From assembly GCF_000226975.2 (NCBI RefSeq), contig NZ_CP019285.1:3534001-3598000 (forward strand): 64,000 bases of DNA, read 5' to 3'. Each line of letters opens with the position of its first letter. Within the stretch, counting starts at the first letter, position 1. The notes under the pieces are model-generated. The model searched no databases. It had not been told where the DNA came from and was given only the letters and a program-made list of their open reading frames with translations. The translations under genes were made by a program, and so were the position numbers. Source of the stretch: Halobiforma lacisalsi AJ5 (GTDB taxonomy: Archaea; Halobacteriota; Halobacteria; Halobacteriales; Natrialbaceae). Shown piece after piece: positions 51,277-59,974 of the stretch.

Positions 51277-53349
51277 CTAGAGTTTCGTTTCGTTCCGGGC
51301 CTGTTCGGTGCGGCGATCGGCCTGCTTCAGTCTATTGTTCGTCGCCCTGGCGACCGGTTCCGGGAGATCGTTCCTTGCCTCGGCGAGCCGATCCTCCACC
51401 CGCTGGAGCCGTTCGACGACGGTCTCCAGTTGTTTGTCGGCGTTTCCTCGCTCGCCGGCGCGTCCCCGTTCGGCGGCCCGCCGGGCGGCCTCCACGACGG
51501 CTGCAAGCGCACGCTCGAGTCCCTGCACGGCGTTTTCCGAACCGTTGTTATCAGCGTCGTCGCCCTGTGACGAAACCTCCACTCGCGTCTCCTCGGCGAC
51601 GTTCGCTACAAACTCCGCGAGTGACGCCTTGCCCGTCTCGGGCCGCTCGATACGGACCGCCGACCCGGGGTCGGCGGGCGGATTGATCCGGTAGGCGCCG
51701 ACGGCGTCGTCGCTGTCCCGAACTTCGGTCGTGTAAGCGCCACCGGTGTGCACGTAGACGGCGTCGTTTCCCTCGACCGCCGACTCGTACAGCCGTCCGG
51801 CAAAATCGTCTTCGACGGCCACCCTCGAGAGGTCGGTCGTCCCGGTCTCGTCTCCGAGTTCCACCTTCGTCGCGTGGTCGCGGGCGACGAGCGGAATCTC
51901 ACCGCCGACACCGGCTGCTGTCACGGTTTCGTCGTCCGACACGGCGACCCGTTCGCTGTGTGGCGCTCGGCCGGCACCGTTGACCGTCAGCCGGTGGTCG
52001 CCCGCCGGGACGTCTCGTACGACGGCGACGCCATCGAACGTCGGGGCGGCCTCGGGGTCGCTCTCGAACAGGACGACCGACTCGACGCTCGACTCTACCG
52101 TGGTCACCCCCTCGTTTTCCGGCGCCTCATCGCTCGTCACCGCTTCGGTGATCCGGCTGACCACGGTGTTGATCGACCTCGGCTCGCCGATGACGTCGTA
52201 TCGATCGGCCAGTGCCTCTCGGTGGTGGGAAACGGTGATGTCCACTGCCGGATTCTCGTAGCGGGGCTGGTTCCACGGCGCTTCCGTCGCCGTGATGTGG
52301 CCGGCGATAGCGTCCTCGAGGACGTCCGGGACGTCGAACTCGAAGCTCAACTGGGGGCCGATGAACTCCGCGATGTGCTCGACCTCGTCGCTCGAGACGA
52401 GTTCGTACTGGACATCGGTGTCGTCCGCTTGGTCGCCGTGCCGGAAGACGAGCCCCGTCTCTCGCGTCGGCAAGTCCGTCGGTGGCGACGTCAGCGCGTC
52501 GTACGATCGGACGGTGAGTTCGGCGTCGATCAGCGACGCGCTGGAAACGGACGGCAAGCGTTCGTTGTCGTAGATCGGTTCACCCTCGTACGCCGGGACG
52601 AGATAGGGGAGTCGCGACCCCTCGTCCCGCGGCAATCCGTACGCGATCGGAATCTCGGCGTCGACGACGTCCTCGACCCCTTCGATCGCCGTGTTCGTGA
52701 TGTCTGCCAGCAGATCCTCGATGCCTACTCGCTGGAAGTGATCGGGTACGTCGTTGACCGAGAGCGTACTCGAATGTGACCCGAGTTCGGAGAGGATACG
52801 CGGCGTGGTCCCGGGGTCCGGATCCAGGAACTCGTTATTGGGGACGCTTCGGGAGTGGGAACTGGCGACGTACAGCTGCGGTTCGCCGGTCTCCGTGTCG
52901 ACGAAGACGTGCAGCACTTCCCAGTCGTGCCAGTGGAAGTTTGTCGTAAACTGGTCGAACACCGAGTAACACCAGAACTGGACGACGGCAAGCGGTGATT
53001 CCTCGTACTCGACGGCGTGGTAGAACACCGTCGGATTCGGCGGGTTACTCCCTTCGTACTGCTCGTGATACCCGTCGAAGGCATCGAATCCGCCGACGAC
53101 GGTTTGGCCGTCGCGCTCACTGGCGTATGGGCGTGGATCCGTCGGAAACCACGGCTCGTGGACGTCGAAGTACAGCGCCGGGGCGAATCGCGTCGCCAGC
53201 TCTCGAGCCATTTCCCCGTCTACAGGACTGGTCTGACCGTCGTCCTCATCGGGTACCGCAGAACAACCAGCGACAGCAGTCCCACCTGCGGCGGCGAGCG
53301 CACCCAGAACCGTCCGGCGGTCCACAGCGACCGTAGAGTCTTCGGTCAC
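51277..53349 (-). CDS. 690-aa Tat lipoprotein with Vps62/NPP1-like domain
   Basis: A GTG at 53349 overlaps the stop of a 42-aa ORF (GTGA). The signal is DRRTVLGALAAAGGTAVAGC: twin Arg plus lipobox AGC. At about residues 48-170, ATRFAPALYFDVHEPWFPTD, VVQFWCYSVFDQF, FHWHDWEVLHVFVD and PQLYVASSHS follow the order of Vps62/NPP1-type proteins; the FHWHDWE block resembles the NPP1 GHRHDWE signature. The middle is beta-rich. The last 110 residues are helical, charged and probably coiled coil (EAARRAAERGRAGERG, ERLQRVEDRLAEARN). It is surface-anchored; the function is unknown. Confidence 0.7.
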   Translation of the reverse strand: MTEDSTVAVDRRTVLGALAAAGGTAVAGCSAVPDEDDGQTSPVDGEMARELATRFAPALYFDVHEPWFPTDPRPYASERDGQTVVGGFDAFDGYHEQYEGSNPPNPTVFYHAVEYEESPLAVVQFWCYSVFDQFTTNFHWHDWEVLHVFVDTETGEPQLYVASSHSRSVPNNEFLDPDPGTTPRILSELGSHSSTLSVNDVPDHFQRVGIEDLLADITNTAIEGVEDVVDAEIPIAYGLPRDEGSRLPYLVPAYEGEPIYDNERLPSVSSASLIDAELTVRSYDALTSPPTDLPTRETGLVFRHGDQADDTDVQYELVSSDEVEHIAEFIGPQLSFEFDVPDVLEDAIAGHITATEAPWNQPRYENPAVDITVSHHREALADRYDVIGEPRSINTVVSRITEAVTSDEAPENEGVTTVESSVESVVLFESDPEAAPTFDGVAVVRDVPAGDHRLTVNGAGRAPHSERVAVSDDETVTAAGVGGEIPLVARDHATKVELGDETGTTDLSRVAVEDDFAGRLYESAVEGNDAVYVHTGGAYTTEVRDSDDAVGAYRINPPADPGSAVRIERPETGKASLAEFVANVAEETRVEVSSQGDDADNNGSENAVQGLERALAAVVEAARRAAERGRAGERGNADKQLETVVERLQRVEDRLAEARNDLPEPVARATNNRLKQADRRTEQARNETKL

Positions 53350-53474
53350 CGGTGACTGCCTCCTATCTGAAGACCCAGTGAAGACGCGTGTATCACGAAC
53401 ATGATCTCGAATGAGTCCATCCGCTCAATAAGCCTTCTGTACTGATCGTCGGAGAGCCCGCTAAGATAACGCAT
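53346..53474 (-). CDS. 42-aa peptide coupled to the Vps62-like lipoprotein
   Basis: MRYLSGLSDDQYRRLIERMD and a hydrophobic, helical C-terminus (FEIMFVIHASSLGLQIGG). Its TGA overlaps the GTG start of the lipoprotein gene, implying coupled translation, so the weak GTG start probably depends on it. It lies immediately downstream of tRNA-Arg on the same strand, about 50 bp away. No family recognised. Confidence 0.5.
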   Translation of the reverse strand: MRYLSGLSDDQYRRLIERMDSFEIMFVIHASSLGLQIGGSHR

Positions 53475-53523
53475 TAAACGACGTACCGCCGTCTTGCGAA
53501 CGTGGACTGTTCGAAAAACGGAT

Positions 53524-53597
53524 GGGCGCTGCAGGATTTGAACCCGCGGCAACTTGGTCCGAAGCCAAGCACTCTGTCCAGACTGAGCTAAGCGCCC
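53524..53597 (-). tRNA. tRNA-Arg (anticodon TCG)
   Basis: 74 nt on the minus strand. Acceptor GGGCGCT pairs with AGCGCCC. The anticodon stem CTTGG/CCAAG encloses the loop CTTCGGA with anticodon TCG. The T arm is GCGGG-TTCAAAT-CCTGC. No CCA is encoded. No integrase or second copy of its 3' end is adjacent, so it does not appear to be an occupied att site. Confidence 0.95.
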
Positions 53598-53785
53598 GCA
53601 CCCGTTCATTTCCGCGGGTTCCGTATAAGTGTCTCGATTCCCGATCCGATTGATAGGCGAAACCACACCGCCCTGCCCGGATTCGACACGGCTCGAGGGC
53701 CCCGACACCGCCACGACTCGACCCGAATTCCCGGTCAATGAAAATCAGCGACGGCGGTCTTTAAGTGGAGGTCCTACGGCCGGAT

Positions 53786-53968
53786 ATGTCGCTGAACGAG
53801 GCCCCCATTCCCGACGATGGTCAGTCCGCGGACGAGCCCCTCGAGTTGCTCACGGACGACGAGGAGGTCTGGACGGCGGTTCCTGTCGACGCGACGGGGG
53901 ACGACCGGATCACGAAGTGGATCTCGGTCGAGGACGATCTCCTCTGTGATCTCGAGGAGTGGCGATAA
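53786..53968 (+). CDS. DUF7511-like small haloarchaeal protein
   Basis: 60 aa from the ATG at 53786 (MSLNEAPIPDDGQ). LELLTDDEEVWTAVPVDATG followed by DRITKWISVEDDLLCDLEEW is the pattern of small haloarchaeal proteins I associate with DUF7511. TTTAAGT at about 53759-53766 lies 26 bp before the ATG, the spacing of a leaderless transcript. Role unknown. Confidence 0.65.
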   Translation: MSLNEAPIPDDGQSADEPLELLTDDEEVWTAVPVDATGDDRITKWISVEDDLLCDLEEWR

Positions 53969-54063
53969 CCGAACGGCGCGGTCGACGAATTCTCCTGTTG
54001 CGGTTCCGTTGCGAGTCGGATCGCACCGTTTAACCACTCGGCCTGACCACTCACCGCTGTGCC

Positions 54064-54915
54064 ATGACAGCGCGGGAGACGGTCCGAGGGTTGCTCGAGT
54101 TGACGCGGCCGGTGAACGTGATCGCCGCGAGCCTGTTGACGTTCATCGGTGCGTTCGTTGCCGGTGGGATCGCCGATCACGCCGCCGAGGTAGCGGCGGC
54201 GGTAGCCGCGACCGGCCTGGCGGTGGGTGCCGGAAACGCCATCAACGACTACTTCGACCGCGAGATCGATCGGATCAACCGCCCCGATCGGGCGATCCCG
54301 CGGGGAGCGGTGAGTCCGCGTGGTGCGCTCGCGTTCAGTATCGTTCTTTTCGCAGTCGCAGTCGTGTTGGCGGTGATGCTGCCGACGCTGGCGATCGCGA
54401 TCGCGGGGATCAACCTCCTGAGCCTGGTGGCGTACACCGAGTTGTTCAAGGGACTGCCGGGGCTGGGGAACGCGCTGGTCGCGTACCTCGTAGGGAGTAC
54501 GTTCCTGTTCGGTGCGGCGGCGGTCGGGGAGATCGCCCCGGCGGTCGTCCTCTTCTTGCTCGCGGCGATCGCGACCCTGACTCGCGAGATCGTCAAGGAC
54601 GTCGAGGATCTCGAGGGGGACCGTGAGGAGGGGCTCAACACGCTTCCGATCGCGGTGGGCGAGCAGCGGGCGCTGTGGATCGCGGCCGTTCTGCTCACGA
54701 TCGGCGTTCTGGCGAGTCCAGTCCCGTACCTGCTGGGGTACTTCGATGTGGTGTATCTGGCACTGGTCGTGCCCGCCGACGCGGTGATGCTGGCCGCGGC
54801 CGTCCGGAGTTTCGACGATCCGACCAGGGGTCAGTCGTGGCTCAAGTACGGGATGTTCCTTGCAGCACTGGCGTTCGTCGTCGGCAGGGCATCGCTCGAG
54901 GTCGGTGGCGTGTGA
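54064..54915 (+). CDS. UbiA-type prenyltransferase, probable geranylgeranylglycerol-phosphate geranylgeranyltransferase
   Basis: 283 aa, about eight or nine spans. NAINDYFDREIDRINRPDRA carries the NDxxDxxxD motif and KDVEDLEGDREEGLNTLP the second DxxxD motif, both of which bind Mg-diphosphate in UbiA enzymes. The length and RPVNVIAASLLTFIGAFVAG start fit the archaeal DGGGP synthase group, which adds the second geranylgeranyl chain to make the archaeal lipid core. A different UbiA substrate cannot be fully excluded. Monocistronic. Confidence 0.85.
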   Translation: MTARETVRGLLELTRPVNVIAASLLTFIGAFVAGGIADHAAEVAAAVAATGLAVGAGNAINDYFDREIDRINRPDRAIPRGAVSPRGALAFSIVLFAVAVVLAVMLPTLAIAIAGINLLSLVAYTELFKGLPGLGNALVAYLVGSTFLFGAAAVGEIAPAVVLFLLAAIATLTREIVKDVEDLEGDREEGLNTLPIAVGEQRALWIAAVLLTIGVLASPVPYLLGYFDVVYLALVVPADAVMLAAAVRSFDDPTRGQSWLKYGMFLAALAFVVGRASLEVGGV

Positions 54916-55211
54916 GCGGCGTGGACAGCACCGCGTGGACGACGCCGTGTGATCACGTGACCGCGGGCTAGTCCGGCGTTCGGTCTCGGTCGGCTTCCCT
55001 GGCCCTGGCTTCGTATGTGACCACCGAACCCAGTGTGTTCCCGGTGTGTGGTTCTCGATTTCGCGCCGGGCTCGGCTCGTTCCAGCCTCGAGAAGCACTC
55101 GTTCGTGGGCCCTATCAAAAGGATTATAAACTGGATCCTGTATTTTCATACCAGACGTTGGTACAGAGTGCTGGCTGCCGAGACGGTCACGGACGGATGT
55201 GAGTATCTGGT

Positions 55212-55853
55212 ATGTATGACCTCGTAGATGTCCTCCCGGACACGGACCTCGGTCCGGGGACGAACATCCTTATCGCCGGTCCGCCGCTCACGGGCAAGCG
55301 GGAGATCGCGTTCGACATCCTCAGGAGTGGGATGAGCAGCGGCGACGGAACGATCGTCGTTTCGACCAAGGACAGTGCCGACAAGGTACTCGAGCAGTTG
55401 TCGTCGGACACTCAGCAGTCCGCATCCGACACTACTCCCGTCGGGGTCGTCGACTGTGTCACGAAACAGCGTGGTATCGGTGCCGTCGAGAACGATCCGC
55501 GGATCAAGTACGCGTCTTCGCCGGTCGACATGACCGGTATCGGGATCAAGCTCTCCGAGTTCCTCCAGGAGTTCTACGAGAACCGGGGCGTGACCCAGAA
55601 TCGCGTGTTGTTACACTCGATTTCGACGCTGTTGATGTACTCGGACCTCCAGACGGTGTTCCGATTCCTGCACGTCTTTACCGGCCGCGTCCAGAGCGCC
55701 GACGCCCTCGGGCTGTACGTTATCGACTCGACGTCACACGACGACCAGACGATGAACACGCTCAAGCAACTGTTCGATGGCGTGATCGAACTCGAGGACG
55801 GCGACGGCGACGGCGACGAGCCGGACATCACGACGGCGGGACTCTCTGCCTGA
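55212..55853 (+). CDS. RAD55/KaiC-like RecA-superfamily ATPase
   Basis: 213 aa. LIAGPPLTGKREIAFDILRS is a Walker A of the form GxxxxGKR, with Arg instead of Ser/Thr, so nucleotide hydrolysis may be altered. GTIVVSTKDSADKVLEQL and NRVLLHSISTLLMYSD fit strands 2 and 3 of the KaiC/RadA fold; LGLYVIDSTSHDDQT follows. The C-terminus is an acidic GDGDGDE tail. Haloarchaea have several such single-domain proteins, thought to be regulatory. A TATA-like ATTATAAAC lies about 80 bp upstream. Confidence 0.8.
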   Translation: MYDLVDVLPDTDLGPGTNILIAGPPLTGKREIAFDILRSGMSSGDGTIVVSTKDSADKVLEQLSSDTQQSASDTTPVGVVDCVTKQRGIGAVENDPRIKYASSPVDMTGIGIKLSEFLQEFYENRGVTQNRVLLHSISTLLMYSDLQTVFRFLHVFTGRVQSADALGLYVIDSTSHDDQTMNTLKQLFDGVIELEDGDGDGDEPDITTAGLSA

Positions 55854-55936
55854 AACGGACCCCCGCCGATCTGTAGATTCTCGGGAGAACGGACGATAGG
55901 TGTTTAGGGCCGAGACCCGCTACGCTACGCTACGGT

Positions 55937-56353
55937 ATGCCAGTCGAGTCCGACGCGGAGATCGAAGCGGTGCTCGAGGCCGAAACCGTCGCCGTCGTCG
56001 GCTGCTCGAGTACACCGGGCAAGGCGGCCCACGACGTCCCGTCGTACCTCGCGGACCACGGGTACGAGGTGTACCCGGTGAACCCGTTCGCCGACGAAAT
56101 CCTCGGCCGACGAGCGGTCGACTCGCTCTCGGAACTCGACGAGGAGGTCGACGTCGACGTGGTCTGTATTTTCCGCCCCAGCGACGAGGTGGCAGGGATC
56201 GTCGACGAAGCGCTCGAGCGCGACGACGTCGAGGCGATCTGGACCCAGTTGGGAATCGAAGACGACGAGGCGACAGTACGCGCCGAGGGGGCGGGAACGA
56301 CCGTCGTACAGGATCGCTGTATGAAGGTCGAACACCGGCGGTTGCTGAAATGA
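55937..56353 (+). CDS. CoA-binding-domain protein
   Basis: 138 aa. VAVVGCSSTPGKAAHDVPSY is the nucleotide-binding loop of the CoA-binding Rossmann domain (YccU-like); GYEVYPVNPFADEILGRRAV and VCIFRPSDEVAGIVDEAL follow as expected, and TTVVQDRCMKVEHRRL ends the fold. A single-domain protein without the ligase part. Known members bind CoA; physiological role unknown. The start codon is the only ATG with suitable spacing. Confidence 0.9.
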   Translation: MPVESDAEIEAVLEAETVAVVGCSSTPGKAAHDVPSYLADHGYEVYPVNPFADEILGRRAVDSLSELDEEVDVDVVCIFRPSDEVAGIVDEALERDDVEAIWTQLGIEDDEATVRAEGAGTTVVQDRCMKVEHRRLLK

Positions 56354-56482
56354 CGACGAGCGACGAGATACGGGCGATCGCCCCACACCGCGATATGGCG
56401 GTCCTTGATGGTTGTACGTCGGTTTCGACCCCAGTTACCGACAGAGACTTATTCGACAGAGGAGTACGCGGTACCAGTACCC

Positions 56483-56677
56483 ATGTGTGACCGGTCCGGG
56501 AGCTGTACGAACGAGGGGACGTGCCAGCTCGTCCTCAAGAACCGGAATACGGGGATGGAGATGGTGGAACATCACTGCAAGGCCCACCTCGTGCTTCGCG
56601 TCTGGGAAGTCGAACGCGACGACGAACTCGACGTCGTCGACGCGACCACGCTCCGTCAGCCACCGGCACCGGGGTAA
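56483..56677 (+). CDS. Small Cys-rich haloarchaeal protein
   Basis: 64 aa from the ATG at 56483 (MCDRSGSCTNEGTCQLVLKN). Four Cys/His positions (Cys2, Cys8, Cys14, then HHCKAH) suggest a zinc site. The chain ends in an acidic segment and Pro-rich tail. Upstream, GACTTATTCG about 35 bp before the ATG is TATA-like. An upstream in-frame ATG would add 26 residues without support. Function unknown. Confidence 0.6.
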   Translation: MCDRSGSCTNEGTCQLVLKNRNTGMEMVEHHCKAHLVLRVWEVERDDELDVVDATTLRQPPAPG

Positions 56678-56827
56678 AGCTGACGTTCGCTGAGCGCCAC
56701 GGTCGAGATCGGGATCGGGGTCGGGATCGAACGTCGATCCGAGCCGCAGGCGACGACGCGTCGGTCCCCTGGATCGACCGTTTCACTCTGAACCGGGGGC
56801 GCGGCGACCCGCCGTCGGCGGACCGAG

Positions 56828-57808
56828 TTACGAACTCCACTCGTCGAACGAACGATAGATCCCCTTCGAGAGGTATCGCTCGCTCGAGTCCGGGAAGACG
56901 GTGACCACGGTGTCGTGGGGGGCGTCGATCGTCCCGTCGGCGATCCCGCGGGCGATGCGTTTCGCCGCGACGCTTGCTGCACCCGCGCTCGAGGCGACCA
57001 GGTGTCCTTCCTCGCGTGCGAGGCGGACGAGTTCGTCGTGGGCCTCGCGATCGGCGACAGCGTAGACGTCGTCGACCAGTTCCGGATCGAACAGTTCGTT
57101 CGTCGATGGATCGTGCGTGCCGATCCCTTCGATCTTGTACTCCCCTTCCTCGCGATCCTCGCCGACGACCTCGCCGTACAGTGACCCTTCCGGTTCGACG
57201 GCACCGACGTAGGTGTCGGGGTCCTGCTCGAGGGCGTAGCGGGCGATTCCCATGAGCGTGCCCGCGGTGCCACACCCCGCGACGACGGCGCCGACCTCGC
57301 CGTCCAGCGCCTCGTAGATTTCCGGGCCAGTGGTCGCGTGATGTGCTTCCGCGTTCAGCGGGTTCGAGAACTGCTGGGGGACGACTGCGTCGTCCAGTTC
57401 CTCGGCGAGTTGCTGTGCACGGTCGATCGCGCCGCCCATTCCGTCCTCTGTCGGGGTGTTGATGATCTCCGCACCGAGTGCGTCCATCAGCTGCTGTTTT
57501 TCGACGCTGAACCGCTCGGGAACGACGAAGATCGCGTCGAGACCGAGCTGTTCGGCCGCGATCGCGAGCCCGATGCCGGTGTTCCCGGCGGTCGGCTCGA
57601 TGATCGTTCCCCCGGCGGGGACGTCTCCGCGCTCGAGCATCCGCTCGAGCATGTAGCGGCCGATCCGATCTTTCACGCTCGCCCCCGGGTTGAACGACTC
57701 GAGTTTTGCGTAGATGCGTACGCCCTCGACGCCATCCTGTACGCGGACGAGCGGCGTGTCACCGATCGTCTCGAGTACCGACTCCAACGGTCGCTCGTGG
57801 GTCGTCAT
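56828..57808 (-). CDS. cysK: PLP-dependent cysteine synthase-type enzyme
   Basis: 326 aa from the ATG at 57808 (MTTHERPLESVLETIGDTPL); an upstream ATG at 57829 is possible. SFNPGASVKDRIGRYML contains the PLP lysine, PTAGNTGIGLAIAAEQ the substrate loop, and GCGTAGTLMGIARY the phosphate-binding Gly/Thr loop. It belongs to the cysteine synthase / cystathionine beta-synthase group (PALP); no CBS domain follows. The reaction expected is O-acetylserine (or related acceptor) plus sulfide to cysteine. Confidence 0.88.
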   Translation of the reverse strand: MTTHERPLESVLETIGDTPLVRVQDGVEGVRIYAKLESFNPGASVKDRIGRYMLERMLERGDVPAGGTIIEPTAGNTGIGLAIAAEQLGLDAIFVVPERFSVEKQQLMDALGAEIINTPTEDGMGGAIDRAQQLAEELDDAVVPQQFSNPLNAEAHHATTGPEIYEALDGEVGAVVAGCGTAGTLMGIARYALEQDPDTYVGAVEPEGSLYGEVVGEDREEGEYKIEGIGTHDPSTNELFDPELVDDVYAVADREAHDELVRLAREEGHLVASSAGAASVAAKRIARGIADGTIDAPHDTVVTVFPDSSERYLSKGIYRSFDEWSS

Positions 57809-57951
57809 TGTGCTGGCAAATGTTGCCACTGTTGTTAGGTCTTGCTTTTACGCTCTCCCGGTCCGGCACTGCCGAACGATCGAACCGGCACGAAAACCCC
57901 ATCGAAGCGGGTGCGAGCGACCGATGAGCGTTCCTCGGCGTCGACGGCTCG

Positions 57952-58275
57952 TTAGGCTTCGGTCTCGCCGTCCTCGGCGTCGGCTGCGGTCGCGTCCCCG
58001 TCAGTCGCGTCTTCAGCCTCCTCGAGGTCCACGTCGTCGATCGCCGCGTCTGCGAGGATCTCCTCGCCGTCGATTCCCTGTTCGTCGGCGATCGCCAGCA
58101 GGAGTTCGCGCTGCTCGGTAAGCTGGTGGTCGATCCGGTTGACCGTGTCGTGGGTCTCGTCCATTTCCTCTTCCAGACTGATGATCCGCTTCTGGAGTTG
58201 CTGTACCTGTTTGTACATCGCTTCGGCCCGATCCGAGAGCCCCTGAAGTTTCTTTGCGGTGCTGCCGAGTCCCAT
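57952..58275 (-). CDS. Coiled-coil haloarchaeal protein (DUF5798-like)
   Basis: 107 aa. MGLGSTAKKLQGLSDRAEAM starts a long coiled coil (MYKQVQQLQKRIISLEEEMD, then INRxDHQLTEQ-type heptads) up to about residue 65. A short linker with GIDGEEILADAAIDDVD and an Ala/Asp/Glu tail follow. It resembles the prefoldin-like, haloarchaea-specific DUF5798 pattern. No membrane or enzymatic motif. The role is unknown. Confidence 0.7.
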   Translation of the reverse strand: MGLGSTAKKLQGLSDRAEAMYKQVQQLQKRIISLEEEMDETHDTVNRIDHQLTEQRELLLAIADEQGIDGEEILADAAIDDVDLEEAEDATDGDATAADAEDGETEA

Positions 58276-58780
58276 GCCAGGACGATGTGTCGGCTCGGTA
58301 ATGGGCCTTTTCCTCCATCGGAGTCCCCGGCTCGAGATGGTGTGTTATCAACTAACGTGGCCTAGCAAATTTAAGGCCATCCCGCTCGAGGGCGAGTGAT
58401 CGCTTCCGCCCTGATGCTGCTTCCGACGCCGGGTTCAGGGTCCAAGAACCGACGCCGGTTCCGTTCGATGAACTGGGTCCAGTCGACGCCGCTGGTTTTC
58501 AGTGATTCAGTCGGTCACACCCCCGTTTCCGTGCGTCGACGAAATCCGCTGCGGGCCACACCACTCCGCGTTAGACCGTACGAAAGACAGGGAAATCCCT
58601 GACTTCGACCTCGAGCAGAACGTCTCGACCGAGTCGGCTGCGGAGTGTGAGACTGAGCCGAGCGCCGCCGATTCCGACGACGTTCTCGAGCACACGGAGC
58701 GAAGGCGTCCGGGTCAGCGGCCCCGTCCGGTCGGGCGATTCTGGAGGCGAAAGGCCCTTAAGGTGTAACCGTCTACGAAG
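58276..58780. other. Gap before SRP RNA
   Basis: No reliable gene in about 500 bp. A TATA-like AAATTTAAGG lies at about 58368-58377 on the plus strand, followed by a GTG-initiated frame of 68 codons without haloarchaeal protein character. The 3' end (about 58752-58767, CCTTAAGGTGTAACC) looks like the promoter of the SRP RNA, with a TATA-like CTTAAGG about 30 bp before its start. Confidence 0.5.
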
Positions 58781-58785
58781 AACTG

Positions 58786-59085
58786 GATAGGTCGGGCAGT
58801 TTGGCCCTGCTCGTAACCCGCGCTATGGTCATTAGCGGGGACCGAACGCCGCGGGCGTCCGGTCAGACCGGCCGGGGCCCCGGGAGCCAACAGAGAAGCC
58901 TCGTCCGTCGGGGACAGCGGTCCGCGGTGGCCGTCCGCAGGGACGTCCCATCGCGGTTAGCCGGCGACAGCCCATCAGGCGCGGAAGCGAGCAGTGGACC
59001 GCCGGACACCTGTCGCTCGACGGGTCGCGGGGTGGAGAAGGCAACCGGGATTCCCCCGGCCGGAACGCCGGGCAATCGCGGAATC
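58786..59085 (+). ncRNA. ffs: Signal recognition particle 7S RNA
   Basis: The helix 8 signature is exact: TCAGG-CGC-GGAA-GCG-AGCAG with the GGAA tetraloop at 58983-58986, the same layout as bacterial and archaeal SRP RNA. Some 170 nt upstream the Alu-domain side shows CTGCTCGTAACCCGC, and the whole block is very GC-rich and can fold into long helices. Total length near 300 nt agrees with haloarchaeal 7S RNA. Protein frames across it are spurious. The exact ends are estimates, since the terminal helix was not resolved. Confidence 0.88.
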
Positions 59086-59206
59086 CGCATTCATACCTCA
59101 TTCCTCACCACCGCCGAGCCGTCAGGCCGGTAGACCGATCCGTTTCGATCGGTGCCGCGTTCGCCGTAACCGCAAGGCGATTGCCCGTCCGCGTCCAGAG
59201 GCCAGT

Positions 59207-59926
59207 ATGATCAGCCTCGCCCTGACGGTCCGGCAGTGTGACTGTCCGTTGAGTGCGGCGAGCGACGCCTACGACGTCGCGTTCGTGACCCCTCACTGGC
59301 GCTATCACCGCGAGCGGTCCACCCTCGAGTTGCGGGTCCTCGCCGACGCGGCCGACCGCGCCGCACTCGAGCAGGGGCTGGACGTCGTTCGGAACCACGA
59401 GGAGACGACGCGGTTCGAACTGCTCGCCAAGCGCGGCGGGACGGGACGGGCCCGGCTCGCGATGGGGACGACCGACGTAATGGGGACGGTCGTCGACCAC
59501 GGCGGTTACCTCACCGGGCCGTTCGAGAACGTCGACGGGAGCGAACGCTGGCAGATCGGGTTCGACGACGAGGCCGCCGCCGACGCGGCCCTCGAGACGC
59601 TCGAAACTGCGGACGACGAGTGCGAACTCCGGAGTCGTCGGGTCATCGATCCCGCGACTGTCCTCGAGGACGTGCGGGCGGAGGCGGTCGGATCGACCGT
59701 GTTGGAGCGTGCCCGGGGCCTCACACCCACCGAACGCGAGACGCTCCGGCGGGCCGTCGAAGACGGCTACTACGACGTGCCCCGATCGGCGACGCTCGGC
59801 GACCTCGCCGACGCGCTCGACGTGTCCGATCCGGCAGTCTCGAAGACGCTGCGACGGGCCGAACGGAAACTGCTCGTGCCGACGGTGTCGGCCGTCGAGT
59901 CCGCTCGGCGGCGCGACCGGCGTTAA
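59207..59926 (+). CDS. Bat-type HTH-10 transcription regulator
   Basis: 239 aa from the ATG at 59207 (MISLALTVRQCDCPLSAASD); the open frame upstream runs into the SRP RNA and is rejected. An N-terminal sensor-like domain with two Cys near the start is followed by the HTH-10 domain: LTPTERETLRRAVEDGYYDV, RSATLGDLADALDVSDPAVSK, LRRAERKLL. About 120 bp separates it from the SRP RNA. It may be cotranscribed with the EamA transporter 48 bp downstream. Confidence 0.87.
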   Translation: MISLALTVRQCDCPLSAASDAYDVAFVTPHWRYHRERSTLELRVLADAADRAALEQGLDVVRNHEETTRFELLAKRGGTGRARLAMGTTDVMGTVVDHGGYLTGPFENVDGSERWQIGFDDEAAADAALETLETADDECELRSRRVIDPATVLEDVRAEAVGSTVLERARGLTPTERETLRRAVEDGYYDVPRSATLGDLADALDVSDPAVSKTLRRAERKLLVPTVSAVESARRRDRR

Positions 59927-59974
59927 CATTCTAACGAGAGCGACCATCCTCCTCGGACCCATAGCTCGAGTCGA

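Noticed and set aside
53524-53597. tRNA-Arg as an integration site
   Set aside because: No integrase, no second copy of the tRNA 3' end and only ordinary chromosomal genes nearby.
58801-59133. 110-residue protein
   Set aside because: Lies inside the SRP RNA and has no protein-like pattern.
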